64,000 nt of DNA from Eleginops maclovinus (Eukaryota; Chordata; Actinopteri; Perciformes; Eleginopidae), in assembly GCF_036324505.1 (NCBI RefSeq), contig NC_086355.1, positions 19,334,518-19,398,517 on the forward strand, given 5' to 3'. Positions 10,592 to 21,052 of the stretch are shown here, in pieces. The notes beneath the pieces are model-generated. The model did no database searches and was not told where the DNA came from. It saw nothing but the letters and a program-made list of their open reading frames with translations. Made by a program: the position numbers and the translations under genes. How positions within the stretch are numbered: position 1 is the stretch's first letter; each line of letters begins with the position of its first letter.

Positions 10592-12855
10592 CCATCCATC
10601 TTCTCCCGCTTATCCTTCAGGGTCGCGGCGGTAACAGCTACAGCAGAGAGCCCCAAACTTCTCTTTCCCTGGCCACATCAACCAGCTCTGACTGGGGGAT
10701 TCCAAGGTGCTCCCAGGCCAGCGAAGATATATAATCCCTCTACCTGGTCCTAGGTCTACCCCTCGGTCTCTTCCCAGCTGGTGGCATCCTCTCTAGGTGC
10801 CCGAACCACCTCAACTGGCTCCTTTCAACGCGAAGGAGCAGCGGTTCTACTCCGAGTCCCTCCCGGATGACTGAACTTCTGACCTTATCCCTAAGGGAGA
10901 TGCCAGCCACCCTGCGGAGAAATCCCATTTCGGCCGCTTGTATCCGCGATCTCGTTCTTTCGGTCATGACCCATCCTTCATGACCATAAGTGAGGGTAGG
11001 AACGAAGATGGCCCGGTAGACAGAGAGCTTTGCCTTCTGGCTCAGCTCCCTTTTCGTCACAACGGTGCGGTAAAGCGACTGCAGTACCGCTCCCGCTGCT
11101 CCGATTCTCCGGCCCATGTCACGCTCCATTGTTCCCTCACTCGAGAACAAGACCCCGAGATACTTGAACTCCTTCACTTGGGGTAAGGCTTCATTCCCTA
11201 CCTGGAGTGGACAGTCCATCGGTTTCCTGCTGAGAACCATGGCCTCAGATTTGCAGGTGCTGATCCTCATTCCAGCCGCTTCACACTCGGCCACGAACCG
11301 ATCCAGTGAGTGCTGAAGGTCACAGACCGATGAAGCCATTAGGACCACATCATTTGCAAAAAGCAGTGGTGCAATCCTTAACCCACTGCAGACCCCCTCC
11401 CCCATGACTATGCTTCGAAATCCTGTCCATGAATATCACAAACAGGTTTGGTGACAAAGCGCAGCCCTGGCAGAGGCCAACCCTCACCAGAAATCGGTCC
11501 GACGTGCTACCGAGGACCCGGACACAGCTCTCGCTTTAGGAGTACAGAGATTGGATGGCCCCGAATAGAGACCCCCTCACCCCATACTCCCGCAGCACCT
11601 CCCACAGTATCTCCCTGGGAACCCGGTCATACGCCTTCTCCAAATCCACAAAGCACATGTAGACCGGATGAGCGTACTCCCAGGCCCCCTCCAGGATCCT
11701 TGCAACCGCGTCAGGAGTACCCAAGGATAACATATCCCGAAAGGCCTCCTTCTTCAGTCGCTTCCCTGACCACCGGTGTCCACCAGGAGGTTCGAGGGTT
11801 ACTGCCCCTTGAGGCACCTAAGACCTTGAGACCGCAGCTCCCTGCCGCAGCTTCAGCAATAGAAGCTTTGAACACCGCCCACTCAGGTTCAATGTACCCA
11901 GCCTCCACAGGGATGCCTGAAAAGCTCCGCCGGAGGTGTGAGTTGAAGGCCTCCTGGACTTGGGATTCCTCCAGACGTTCCCAGTTCACCCGCACTACAC
12001 GTTTGGGCTTACCAGGTCTGTCCATAGGCTTCCCCCTGCCACTCGACCCAACTCACCACCAGATGGTGATCAGTTGACAACTCCGCTCCTCTCTTCACCC
12101 GAGTGTCCAAAACATGCGGCCTCAGGTCGGTGATACGATAACAAAATCGATCATGGACCTCTGCCTAGGGTGCTCTGGTACCACGTACACTTATGAGCAT
12201 CCTTACGTTCGAACATGGTGTTTGTTATGGCCAATCTATGACTAGCACAGAAGTCCAGTAGCAAACCACCACTCCGGTTCAGATCAGGGGGGCTGTTCCT
12301 CCCAATCTCGCCCCTCCAAGTGTCTCCATCATTGCCAACGTGTGCGTTGAAGTCTCCCAGCACGACTAAGGAATCCCCTTCGGGAGCCCCATACAGGACT
12401 CTTTTCAGGGTCTCCAAGAAGGCTGAATACTCTGAACTGCTGTTTGGTGCATAAGCACACACAACAGTCAGAGTTTTCCCCCCCATAACCCGCAGGCATA
12501 GGGAGGCGACCCTCTCGTCCACTGGGGTAAACTCCAACAAAGCAGCACTCAACCGGGGGCTTGTGAGTATCCCCACACCCGCTCGGCGCCTCACACCTTG
12601 GGCAACTCCGGGGAAGAATAGAGTCCAACCCCTATCAAGAAGTAAGGTTCCAGAGCCGACACTGTGCATAGAGGTGAGCCCCAACAGATCCACCTGGTAA
12701 TGCTCCCCACCCGCACAAGCTCCGGGTCCTTCCCCCCCAGAGGTGACATTCCACGTCCCCAAAGCCAGCTACTGCCACCCTTCTGGCAGCGCACCCGATC
12801 CCATCGCTGTTTCCCGTAGGTGGTGGGCCCGCGGGACGGGGAAGCTGAGGTGATG
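10592..12855 (-). mobile_element. RTE-clade LINE (Rex3-like), internally deleted and mutated
   Basis: Read on the minus strand. An apurinic endonuclease domain lies at 12151-12762 ([14 protein letters not shown]). The linker is at 11711-12025, and reverse transcriptase pieces are at 11536-11705 (CFVDLEKAYDRVPREILW) and 10740-11405. The 3' end at 10592-10610 is a GATG/GGAT-rich tail (tccatccatc on the + strand), as in Rex3/RTE. A join near 11705 (TPDAV followed by ARILEG) fits an internal deletion removing the first part of the RT. The catalytic box in the C-terminal RT piece reads FAND where FADD is expected. Several frame changes add to this. The copy is dead. Confidence 0.88.
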
Positions 12856-13700
12856 CCCACATTGCTTATCAAGGCTAATGCTGAAAGCCGAGTCTGTCCA
12901 GTAGAATTTCTGGCATAAGTTTTTATTCGTTTTAAGGCCGAGAATGACCGCTCGACAGAAGCAGTGGCCACAGGGATCGTCACTGCCGCACATGCCAATG
13001 TGTAAAGCTGCCCCATGCTCTCACTCAGATTTTTCCGCTTAAGGAAATCAAGGAGATCTGTGGGACTTTTCCCTTCAAATTCAGTCATGGCATACATTAC
13101 AGTCAGTTCTGTTTTTAGCTGGGACAGATCGAACAGTGTTCCGTGACTCTGTGTTAAGTTGGAGAAGGCTGATTGCTGGAATTTGTTCCGGTAGGTCTGA
13201 AAGTGCTGGGAGTCGAGGAGGGAGAGAAACATTAATTTCTCGTGGTCTTGAAACCTATTCCGTATCTGGCAAAGAATCTTGTCCAGAATATTGCTGTGGA
13301 GTTGTTGGTAGTGTGCGCTCGGGCCACTTGAGATGCGCGCTGTGTCCTCGTAGAACTGACTAAACTGGCACCTCTCTCGCTCAATTGTGTCACAAAACTC
13401 GTTCACCCTTGTCAGACAGAATTGTACATCCAATGTTTGTTTCTGTAGTATTCCAAAGAGCACATCTGAATGCTTAAAAATCCCATTGAATGTTTCAAGC
13501 AAAAAACAAAACTCAAAATCATCCAGACGTGCATTAAATCCATCAGCGCTAAGCATAGTATCCCCATCACACTCCTCATGATGTTCCAGTATGTGGTCAA
13601 ACACTTCCTTAAGGGCAACTCTCTTCTCAAAGACGTGCGTTGACCAATCTCGATGTATATTGCCACCGCGTTGGTGCAACATTAGGACATTCGGGCGGAC
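12856..13700 (-). pseudogene. hAT transposase C-terminal fragment, ZMYM1-like
   Basis: The minus-strand frame contains the central and C-terminal part of a ZMYM1-like hAT protein: TRWQYTSRLVN, then after a frameshift VFEKRVALKEVFDHI, and near the end the hAT dimerisation block TASVERSFSALKRIKTYARN. There is no N-terminal zinc finger and no first catalytic Asp. The coding sequence breaks off at about 12856, where the 5' region of the RTE LINE begins, so the two are joined in one 387-residue open frame. The other side of the hAT is not found beyond the LINE. This is a fossil, not a gene. Confidence 0.8.
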
Positions 13701-14853
13701 GACCCGGGGGCAAGGCAGAGGCCGTGAGGCCCCAGAAACAGGGGCGTAGGTCACGGCGAGGGAACACTGGGGGCCGGAGACAGGGGAGAAAGCCGAGGCT
13801 AGGGAACTCTGGGGGGCAGAGACAGGGCCGGCGACGAAGATGGGACCAAAGACGGGGCCGGCGGCCGCGACGGGGACACATTGGGCGCTGGGCGGGAGGG
13901 CGATGAGATGCCTCTGGAGGATGGCGAGACGCCTTGGGAGGACAGGCAGGAGGGCGACGATACGCCTCTGGAGGAAGGGCTGGAGGACGGGCTGGAAGCC
14001 GGCGAGATGCCTCTGGAGGACGGGTTGGAACGCGGTGAGACGCCTCCGGAGGACGGGCTGGAAGACGGCGAGACGCCTCTGGAGGACGGGCTGGAAGACG
14101 GTGAGATGCCTCTGGAGGACGGCGTAGGCATTGGTGGGACCCCTCTGGAGGGCTGCGGGACCGCTCCGGAAGACCTGGAGCAGGAACAGGTGTTGGCGGG
14201 ACCCTAATCGGAAGAGGTGACGGCAGGTCCCCCAACGAAACAGGATTAGGTGTTGGCGGGACCCCCATTGGAACAGGTGACGGCAGGGCCCCCAACGGAG
14301 CAGGTGCAGGTGTTGGCGGAACCCCCATCAGAACAGGTGAAGGCGGGGCCCCCAACGGAGCAGGAACAGGCGAGACTGAAGGCGACTGGACAGGCGAGAC
14401 CCGAGGCAAGGCTGGAGTGGACTGGACAGGCGAGACTGGAGTCAGCAGGACAGACAAGGCTGGAGTCGACAGGACAGGCCAGGCCAGAGTCGACAGGACA
14501 GGCCAGACCGGAGTCGGCCGGGCCGCCGACAGGAAAGGCAAGGCTGGAGTGGGCCGGACTGCAGCTGGAAACATGGCAGCCAGGGCCGAAACTTGAGCCG
14601 GAAGCATGACACAAGGTTTCAGAATAGGGTGCAGGCTTTCTGGGGAAGTGACAAATGTCCTTAAATACTCCGGCAGTGAGCTCACGAACCATGGCTTCTC
14701 TGCCACTTTCCAGCATGCACGAAGGAAAGCTGCATCTTGAGCCTCTTTAGAAACTGCTTTCCTCCATTCTCCCAAACTACTCAAAATTTGGTACGAAAAC
14801 TCCACCAGAGCATCATCCAAACATGTTGCTGGGTCCATCTTGGGTTCGGTCAT
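13701..14853 (-). CDS. Proline-rich tandem-repeat ORF of unknown function (element-derived?)
   Basis: From ATG 14853 the minus strand begins MTEPKMDPATC, has about 95 non-repetitive residues (including LVEFSYQILSSLGEWRKAV), then roughly 300 proline-rich residues made of minisatellites. Units are about 24-30 bp (14390-14560), about 66 bp (14200-14370) and 33 bp (13910-14150, PPEASHRLPA type). The frame runs on into hAT sequence to a stop at 13627. GC content is far above the neighbours. The opposite strand is also open, as expected for a GC-rich repeat. The head may be a gag-like protein of an LTR element, or a repeat protein seen in many fish genomes. No catalytic motif is visible, and expression is doubtful. 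Confidence 0.4.
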
Positions 14854-14855
14854 TC

Positions 14856-15368
14856 TGTCAGGGTTGTAGTAAAGGACCCAAATGCAGCGAAACAGGGGAA
14901 TCAGGTATTGGGGTTTAACAAAAGGCAAGCTTTATTTCACAAAAGCTGTAACAACAAAACTCAAAAACAGTGCAAGTAGTCACGATCATCAAAAGTAAAA
15001 GTAGCAAACAAAAACTCAATCAAACCAGAAAGATAGGAGGACAGCCGAGAGGAATCCAGACAGGCAGACAGGACTGGGAAACAAACAAACCTGGACCACG
15101 ACACCCCGGGACAAACATGGGAATGACGACGACTGAACAAGAGACAAAAGGGGAACCAACACTAAATACACAAGGCTAATCACCAAACAACACACAGCTG
15201 GAGAGGGGAGGAGAAACACAGGGGCAACAGGTCAACACAATGACACAATCAGGGAAAGGAGGGGAACTAAAGACAGGAAGTGAACCTTAACAACACACAA
15301 GAGGGGAACACATTTCAAAATAAAACACAACACCAAGACATGACAGACACGAAAACAGGATCATGACA
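14856..15368 (-). mobile_element. LTR of a retrotransposon, 513 bp, flanked by CATTC repeats (probable solo LTR)
   Basis: On the minus strand it starts TGTCATGATCC and ends CCTGACA, with the 5'-TG...CA-3' ends typical of LTRs. An AATAAA poly(A) signal (+ strand 14931-14936) lies about 75 bp before the 3' end. The five bases CATTC occur immediately on both sides (14851-14855 and 15369-15373), as expected for a target-site duplication around a solo LTR. Alternatively this is the 5' LTR of an element whose gag-like frame is the ORF starting at 14853, in which case the second CATTC would be coincidental. Confidence 0.65.
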
Positions 15369-16440
15369 CATTCACCCCCACAGAGAAATGTTTGAGGATG
15401 AGTTCACAGCCCTATCGGCTGCTTGAACGCAAAAGGAACATTGTTCAGGCGGCGCTTCAGGCCATGTTAGTTGCCCCGTCGCCATCTCCACCTGTCCCCT
15501 GCCCAAGTTGAAAAAAGAGGTCAAGAAGTTCATGGGGTCTGCCACTAAGCTTGTTCTTTTCGGCCAGCATTTTATTTTGAACAATAACGTTTTTAAACAT
15601 GCAAAAACCCTCATGTTCGTACTAGTGGTTTTTAAATGTATTGACATGTGATGTAGCAGGGGGTACTTTTCTTTATTTTATTTGTATAGTGTCTGTGATG
15701 TTTTAGAATGTGTGTCATAATTGATCCCTTGTCTTTTATCTGCAAACCAAATCTAGCTCAGGGTGCAAATAAATAACCTCAACCTGAAATATATCCCCTG
15801 TCCCCAGGTAAGATCAGGTCTCAAATTCTAAAGGCTCAAGTTCATGTCTGAAAAACCAGATTACGGGCAAAGCTTCTGGTTTTCAGGCTTTTTAAAGGCT
15901 ATATTTAGTTTCAATTGGTTTTAAAGTTTTTTAAGTTTTGCGTCAGCTTTATCCAATTTATTGTTGCCTGCATTGTTTAGTCCTTTGTGTCATTTGGTAA
16001 TTTGGTGGCTTTTTCTTTTCTTTGGCACAGATTGGCAGCCCTATGGTACTCACAGATTTTTTCTTTCTTTCTTTGTTTATTTATTTATTCCACACATGGA
16101 AGTTATTTTTAAAACAAAACATGTACACTTTACAAAACGAAACATGTACACTTAACACAAATGTTATAGCACATGGTGGAAAAGAGCAGGGAGAAGAACA
16201 TATAATTTTACCCGCCCCTTTTTTTTCGCAAAAAAGTAACACAACTAATGATTGTTGCTGCCACATGGTGCTAATGTTTTCTGCCTCTTCTTAAGAAACA
16301 CATTAGATTGAATAAATATGCTGCTTTTCATGTGTGGTTAACTTGCCATTACTTTAATACATTTGTATCTTTGGTAAACATGTTTTTTTTTCCTTCTATT
16401 TTTTTGCATTGCTCATACAGCAAGCAGAAAGAAACAGGAA
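15369..16440. other. Non-coding flank with an unidentified minus-strand frame and a LINE-tail-like block
   Basis: 15372-15647 is open on the minus strand for 91 codons and ends exactly where the LTR was inserted, its TGA abutting the next ATG. No family is recognised. 16065-16215 (ttatttatttattccacacatgg, and a 20-base motif with aaacatgtacactt twice) looks like a 3' LINE tail, but no coding part is present. Confidence 0.35.
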
Positions 16441-16447
16441 AGCTCTT

Positions 16448-16470
16448 TCAGATCGTTGATTGGCTGGTTT
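16448..16470 (+). promoter_or_regulatory. Conserved upstream block of the OR genes (inverted CCAAT-like GATTGGCT)
   Basis: ttcagatcgttgattggct occurs upstream of the OR at 16711 and the OR at 25401 (about 25262). The form tcagatcatcgattggct occurs upstream of the genes at 20106, 23686, 28979 and 37030 (about 19971, 23552, 28844 and 36895). It sits 105-255 bp before each ATG. GATTGGCT contains ATTGG, an inverted CCAAT box. Retention across otherwise different 5' flanks suggests promoter function; this is inference. Confidence 0.4.
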
Positions 16471-16710
16471 GAATTCCCAGCTCATGTGAAGTTGTAGTCA
16501 GAAAAACTACAAATAACTGTGAGATGAAGGAACAGACACTTTGTTACTAATGGAGGTACACTGAGCAGGGGAAAAACAATTTTGAATTTTCTATAATAAC
16601 CATGTTCATCTTTACAGGTTTAAATGACACAAAGTGCCATTAGATTGCTCTTTTTTTTTCTGTCTAAGGATAGGGATGGACAACACAGGAAGAAACAACA
16701 TTTTCCAACC

Positions 16711-17643
16711 ATGACTGAAAATGTCTCTGTCATAACATTGTTTGTTCTTTCAGGTTTTAATGAAACAAAAAACTACCAAGCTTATATCTTTGCTCTCACT
16801 TTACTGTGTTACTGTTTCATTTTGCTGGTTAATGTTGCCGTTATATTGACTGTCATCTTGGACCGAAACCTGCATGAACCAATGTATATTCTGCTGTGCA
16901 CATTTTGCATGAATGGACTTTATGGGACAACAGGTTTCTATCCCAAGTTTCTCTGGGATCTGCTTTCTCCTGTTCATGTTATCTCTTATTCTGGATGCCT
17001 CATTCAGGCGCTGGTGATGTACTCATTTGCCTGCAGTGATCTTTCCATTCTTGCAGTCATGGCATACGACAGATATGTGGCTATATGTCGACCCCTGCAG
17101 TACAACTCTATAATGTCAAAGCAAAGAGTCATACTCTTAGTCTGCTTCTCCTGGTTAACACCTTTCTGCATTATCGGCACAAATATTGTTCTAACGTCTA
17201 GATTAAAGTTATGCAGTCCATATATTGAGGGAATCTTTTGTGTGAATTGGATTATTGTTAAACTTGCGTGTTTCCCAGCTGACACTTTGATTAACAACAT
17301 AGTTGCATACATTACGATACTCATTTATGTTTTTCATGGTTTATTTATTGCCTGGTCTTACATGTATCTCATCAAAACCTGTGTGCATTCTAAAGAAAAC
17401 AGAGCAAAGTTCATGCAGACATGTGTGCCACATTTAATCTCCTTAATGACCTTTCTTGGTACTATCCTTTTTGACATTATGAATATACGATATGGTTCCA
17501 AGGATTTACCTCGAACCTTTCAAAACTTCATTGCATTAGAATTTCTTTTCATACCTCCAATCGTAAATCCTCTCATTTACGGTTTTAAATTGACTAAAAT
17601 TAGGAAAAGAGTTCATGGTTTTATTACTTTTAAAGTTAAATGA
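16711..17643 (+). CDS. Odorant receptor, array member 1, intact
   Basis: 310 residues from ATG 16711 (MTENVS...). An upstream in-frame ATG at 16624 would add a 29-residue extension not shared by other ORs, so it is not used. Seen: N-glycosylation sites NVS (4-6) and NET (17-19), LHEPMY at 54-59, ECL1/TM3 Cys96 able to pair with Cys177 in ECL2 (FCVNWIIVKLAC), MAYDRYVAIC at 117-126, FMQTCVPHL at 234-242 and NPLIYG at 286-291. Compared with the other five array genes it has the distinct TM4/ECL2 segment IIGTNIV at 154-160 and its own 3' third (RYGSKDLPRTF). Its 3' flank is unlike that of members 2, 4 and 5. AATAAA lies at 17922. Confidence 0.96.
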   Translation: MTENVSVITLFVLSGFNETKNYQAYIFALTLLCYCFILLVNVAVILTVILDRNLHEPMYILLCTFCMNGLYGTTGFYPKFLWDLLSPVHVISYSGCLIQALVMYSFACSDLSILAVMAYDRYVAICRPLQYNSIMSKQRVILLVCFSWLTPFCIIGTNIVLTSRLKLCSPYIEGIFCVNWIIVKLACFPADTLINNIVAYITILIYVFHGLFIAWSYMYLIKTCVHSKENRAKFMQTCVPHLISLMTFLGTILFDIMNIRYGSKDLPRTFQNFIALEFLFIPPIVNPLIYGFKLTKIRKRVHGFITFKVK

Positions 17644-17921
17644 CATTGCTGTTGCAAGGGAGGGAAATTGCCTAGGACTATAATAATGTACCACATATAT
17701 TTTTGTGTAGATAACATGGATCGTTGGTTTTGTATGCAACATATCTTTTGCGAATGTAGATGATCTGCTTTTACCTTAGCTGTCTAGTAAATGTACTATT
17801 TATTGTATTTGTATGTAAATCTTAAATATTCTAGACCAAACAGTTTGCTTCACATATATTTACACTTTGCATTGAATGAATTGTCCATGCTTTCTTGTCT
17901 GTTAGCCTCATTGCAGTTAGG

Positions 17922-17927
17922 AATAAA
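17922..17927 (+). promoter_or_regulatory. Candidate poly(A) signal of OR member 1
   Basis: AATAAA in the block gcctcattgcagttaggaat, 279 bp after the stop. The same block recurs after members 3 (AATAAA at 25018) and 6 (AATAAA at 38337), so it is conserved between paralogues whose other 3' sequence has diverged. Confidence 0.6.
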
Positions 17928-18001
17928 ATAAATGTATATATTAAATTATAATCGTCTCTTTTTTCCCCCCCCAAAATTTGCAGTAACTTGATTTGAGACG
18001 A

Positions 18002-20105
18002 TACATGCACGGATGAATTGATTCCAAACAGAGTTCTGGTTGTATTATCTTTCAAATGTAAATGATTTGTGTCTCTAGTGATGAATACAGGTTGTAGCAA
18101 TGCACAATTGCTTCGTATGAAGTCTTTGATTTTAAATATAAACTTTGCACAGGGTTTGTTTTTAGTTTTAGCCGTTGGTTTCACTATTTCACTAAATATA
18201 TTTGCACTTTTCATCTATATAAAGTACAATGTGTGACACATTTAACATTCATACACTTTTCTTAAGTCAGTAGTTGTTGAAGTATTTGGTTCAAAAAGTT
18301 GCCTCAAACCTTTCACAGTGTTTCATTTGAACACTTTATTCTCTTAATGTTTTCTAACCTTGAATCTCTCTTTAATTACTGCAGTTTGACCAATCCGGAA
18401 CATAAATCTGGCTTGACCAGCTTTTGGCTGTAATTTACTGGATGTTCTGCACACACAAATCCACATTTCGCTGAGATAAATAAATATGTTTTATTGTTAC
18501 ATGTCAACTCGTCTTGTCTCAATCTTGTCAGCTGTTAAGCCAGGCTGTGACCTCAGGGGGCTTGTTCGGGATCAGCTCCGGCTCATCCAACACATTTAAA
18601 TCAACAAAGCTTGCTGAACTAAAACATGTAAACAAAAATTCAAACCACGTCAAATAAATCCCGGACGAGCCCCCACATGTTACAGCCTGGTGCAATGGCT
18701 GCAGCAAAGATGGGAGAATAGACAAGTTTACATGTAAGAAGAACATATTTATTTACAATATAACAATAAGTAACAATTGAAAGTGAACGTCAGTAATCAG
18801 TTATATCCTCATGTAAGGGTGTGAAAATGTGCATCAAACAAAATAACAGCTGTGTCCAAAAAAAGAGTGAGTTCCAGTGTGGGATGGTTCAGGGCTTTTT
18901 ATCCAAGCTGCTCAGCTGTGGCTCATCAGACTGACCACCTGGATGAATTGGAGGTTGCATAAATAGCCAAAAAGCAGAAAACTGAAAGAGACACATAGTG
19001 GCACCGAGTGTCTTCACAAAGTGAGCTAGTATATGCAAGGGCCAATTAGGGAATGATTTGCCGGTGAGGAGATCGGTAAGGGGAAACTAGGTGAGGGAAA
19101 TGGGTTCATTGTAAGGGCTGAGAAGGAGGCCGGTTCTGACACAAATTGAGAGCAAATGAATTATTCCCAAAACCAGATAAAAAAACTAAAACTGGGTGGT
19201 ATTCTCAAGAGGCAATCCCCCTCTCTTGCTGTGCCACCGTTCCAGCTATGATGAGCCTGGTGAAAGTCAGACAGGAGACTTGGGTCCAGGAACTTACCAT
19301 TGCTCACATACTCCATACAGTAACTCCTCCTAACCAGGATTTGATAACTGACCGACTTTGGTTTTGAACTGTCGACCCTTCAGTTCTTCAGCCAAATCCC
19401 TACAGGCTGAGCTACTGCCGTCCCAGAAGAAGATAGAAAGAAGAAGATAGCAGTGTCAATATCCATAAAACCATTCATTGGTTGGCATCAATCTCATTTG
19501 CTGGAGAAGAAATTCTGATTCCATTTGTGTGCCTTTTTTGGAAACAGGTTGCAATCCAACAACCTATAATTGCTACCAGGTGCCAGTTCACCTCCAGGAC
19601 ACTTCCAAGGTTCTGTTGAGAAAGGCACCGAACTCCCAAACTGCTCCATGGTGCCACAAGAAACCTGGTACCTCTCTATAAGAATGCATGTGTTTGTGCA
19701 TATCTTTATTCCTATGAATGTGTGTATTTGTACTGTGTCCTGCACTCTGAGCATTTGTTTTTATTTATGTGTTATATTTCATGTCCTCTTAAAAAGGGGG
19801 GTTTCACAGTGAATGGGGAAACCTTAAGATCTTATACGTGTCAGCCTTTCTTCATATACAGTAAGCGTTAATAACTGTCAACATTTAAACAACAACGTTT
19901 TTTTCTATCACTAATTCCCTTAGGTTTTATATGTTTTATGCATCATCATGCTCTTGCGATGGAAGCTCTTTCAGATCATCGATTGGCTTGTTGGAATTCC
20001 CATGTTGAAGTCGTGCAACTTGTTAATAACTGTGTGACGAAGGAACAGACAGTCTGTGTTAAGGATGGAGGAAGACAACACAGGAAGAAACAACATTTTC
20101 TAACC
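18002..20105 (+). repeat. OR spacer unit, copy 1
   Basis: Shared with 21577-23685, 26875-28978 and 30451-37029 (the last interrupted). Homology starts abruptly at atgcacggatgaattg. Order: a 500-bp AT-rich block, retroviral leader, primer site and LTR in antisense, a reversed tRNA-type SINE head (about 19345-19424, ending gccgtccc), a + strand SINE body piece (about 19573-19655, gtgccagttcacctcc), then the OR 5' region with the conserved GATTGGCT block. The identity between copies is very high by eye. Some open frames run through it, but none resembles a protein. Confidence 0.93.
18540..19141 (-). mobile_element. Endogenous retrovirus remnant: 5' LTR + tRNA-Pro primer site, copy 1
   Basis: Minus orientation. 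The primer binding site is 18658-18675 and reads TGGGGGCTCGTCCGGGAT, the tRNA-Pro site of gamma-type retroviruses. It is two bases from an LTR end ...TGTAACA (18678). Within the LTR are a TATA-like GATAAAAAG (about 18890-18900) and AATAAA (18748-18753), in the right U3-R-U5 order with a U5 of about 60 bp. The outer U3 edge is uncertain (19018 or 19141, both ending in CA on the + strand). Only about 120-180 bp of leader follows. No gag, pol or env is present. Confidence 0.85.
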
Positions 20106-21052
20106 ATGACTGAAAATGTCTCTGTCATAACATTGTTTGTTCTTTCAGGTTTTAATGAAACAAAAAACTACCAAGCTTATATCTTTGCTCTCACTTTACT
20201 GTGTTACTGTTTCATTTTGCTGGTTAATGTTGCCGTTATAGTGACTGTCATCTTGGACCGAAACTGCATGAACCAATGTATATTCTACTGTGCACATTTT
20301 GCATGAATGGACTTTATGGGACAACAGGTTTCTATCCCAAGTTTCTCTGGGATCTGCTTTCTCCTGTTCATGTTATCTCTTATTCTGGATGCCTCATTCA
20401 GGCGCTGGTGATGTACTCATTTGCCTGCAGTGATCTTTCCATTCTTGCAGTCATGGCATACGACAGATATGTGGCTATATGTCGACCCCTGCAGTACAAC
20501 TCTATAATGTCAAAGCAAAGAGTCATACTCTTAGTCTGCTTCTCCTGGTTAACACCTTTCTGCATAATGGCTGTAAATATTTTTTTAACATCTAGATTAA
20601 AGTTATGCAGTCCATATATTGCCAGACTTTTCTGTGTGAATTGGATTATTGTTAAACTTGCGTGTTTCCCAGCTGACACTTTGGTTAACAACATTGTTGC
20701 ATACATTACGATACTCATTTATTTTTTTCATGGTTTATTTATTGTCTGGTCTTACATGTATCTCATCAAAACCTGTGTGCATTCTAAAGAAAACAGAGCA
20801 AAGTTCATGCAGACATGTGTGCCACATTTAATCTCCTTAATCACTTTTCTTGTGGCTATCCTTTTTGATGTTTTGAATATGCGAATCCAAGATTCAAAAG
20901 GTTTGCCTCAAATGCTTCAAAACTTTATTGCAATAGAATTTCTCATCATACCTCCTATGATGAACCCTCTCATTTATGGTTTTAAATTGACCAAAATACG
21001 TAACAGAATTCTGGGTTTTATGACTTTTAAAATGAAATCAACTTTGTCTTAG
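20106..21052 (+). pseudogene. Odorant receptor, array member 2, one-base frameshift
   Basis: Near-identical to member 4 and member 5 but one base is missing in ccgaaactgcatgaacc (about 20265), where relatives have aaacctgcatg or aaacttgcatg. The frame shifts after DRN (residue 53) and terminates within 15 codons, in the TM1/ICL1 region. The remaining 258 codons (from 20276) are intact in the other frame, including MAYDRYVAIC and NPLIYG. With no second disabling mutation the loss looks very recent, or it may be a sequencing error or a polymorphic allele. The intended start is ATG 20106. Confidence 0.93.

Noticed and set aside
16624..16710. Upstream ATG giving OR member 1 a longer N-terminus
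   Set aside because: The extension is hydrophobic, lies in non-conserved 5' flank, and is absent from paralogues. MTENVS with its glycosylation site is the family start.
18213..18226. TATATAAAG motif conserved in the spacers as an OR promoter
   Set aside because: It is 1.9 kb from the next OR start with an ERV and SINEs between, and is lost in the older copy, so sequence identity reflects recency.
18528..18746. 72-codon minus frame repeated in the spacers (also at 27403)
   Set aside because: Runs across the LTR U5 and primer site, so it is retroviral leader, not a conserved gene.
19146..19367. Frame MRANELFPKPDKK... repeated in four spacers
   Set aside because: Conserved only through recent duplication, overlaps SINE and LTR flank, and has a stop or insertion in copy 4.
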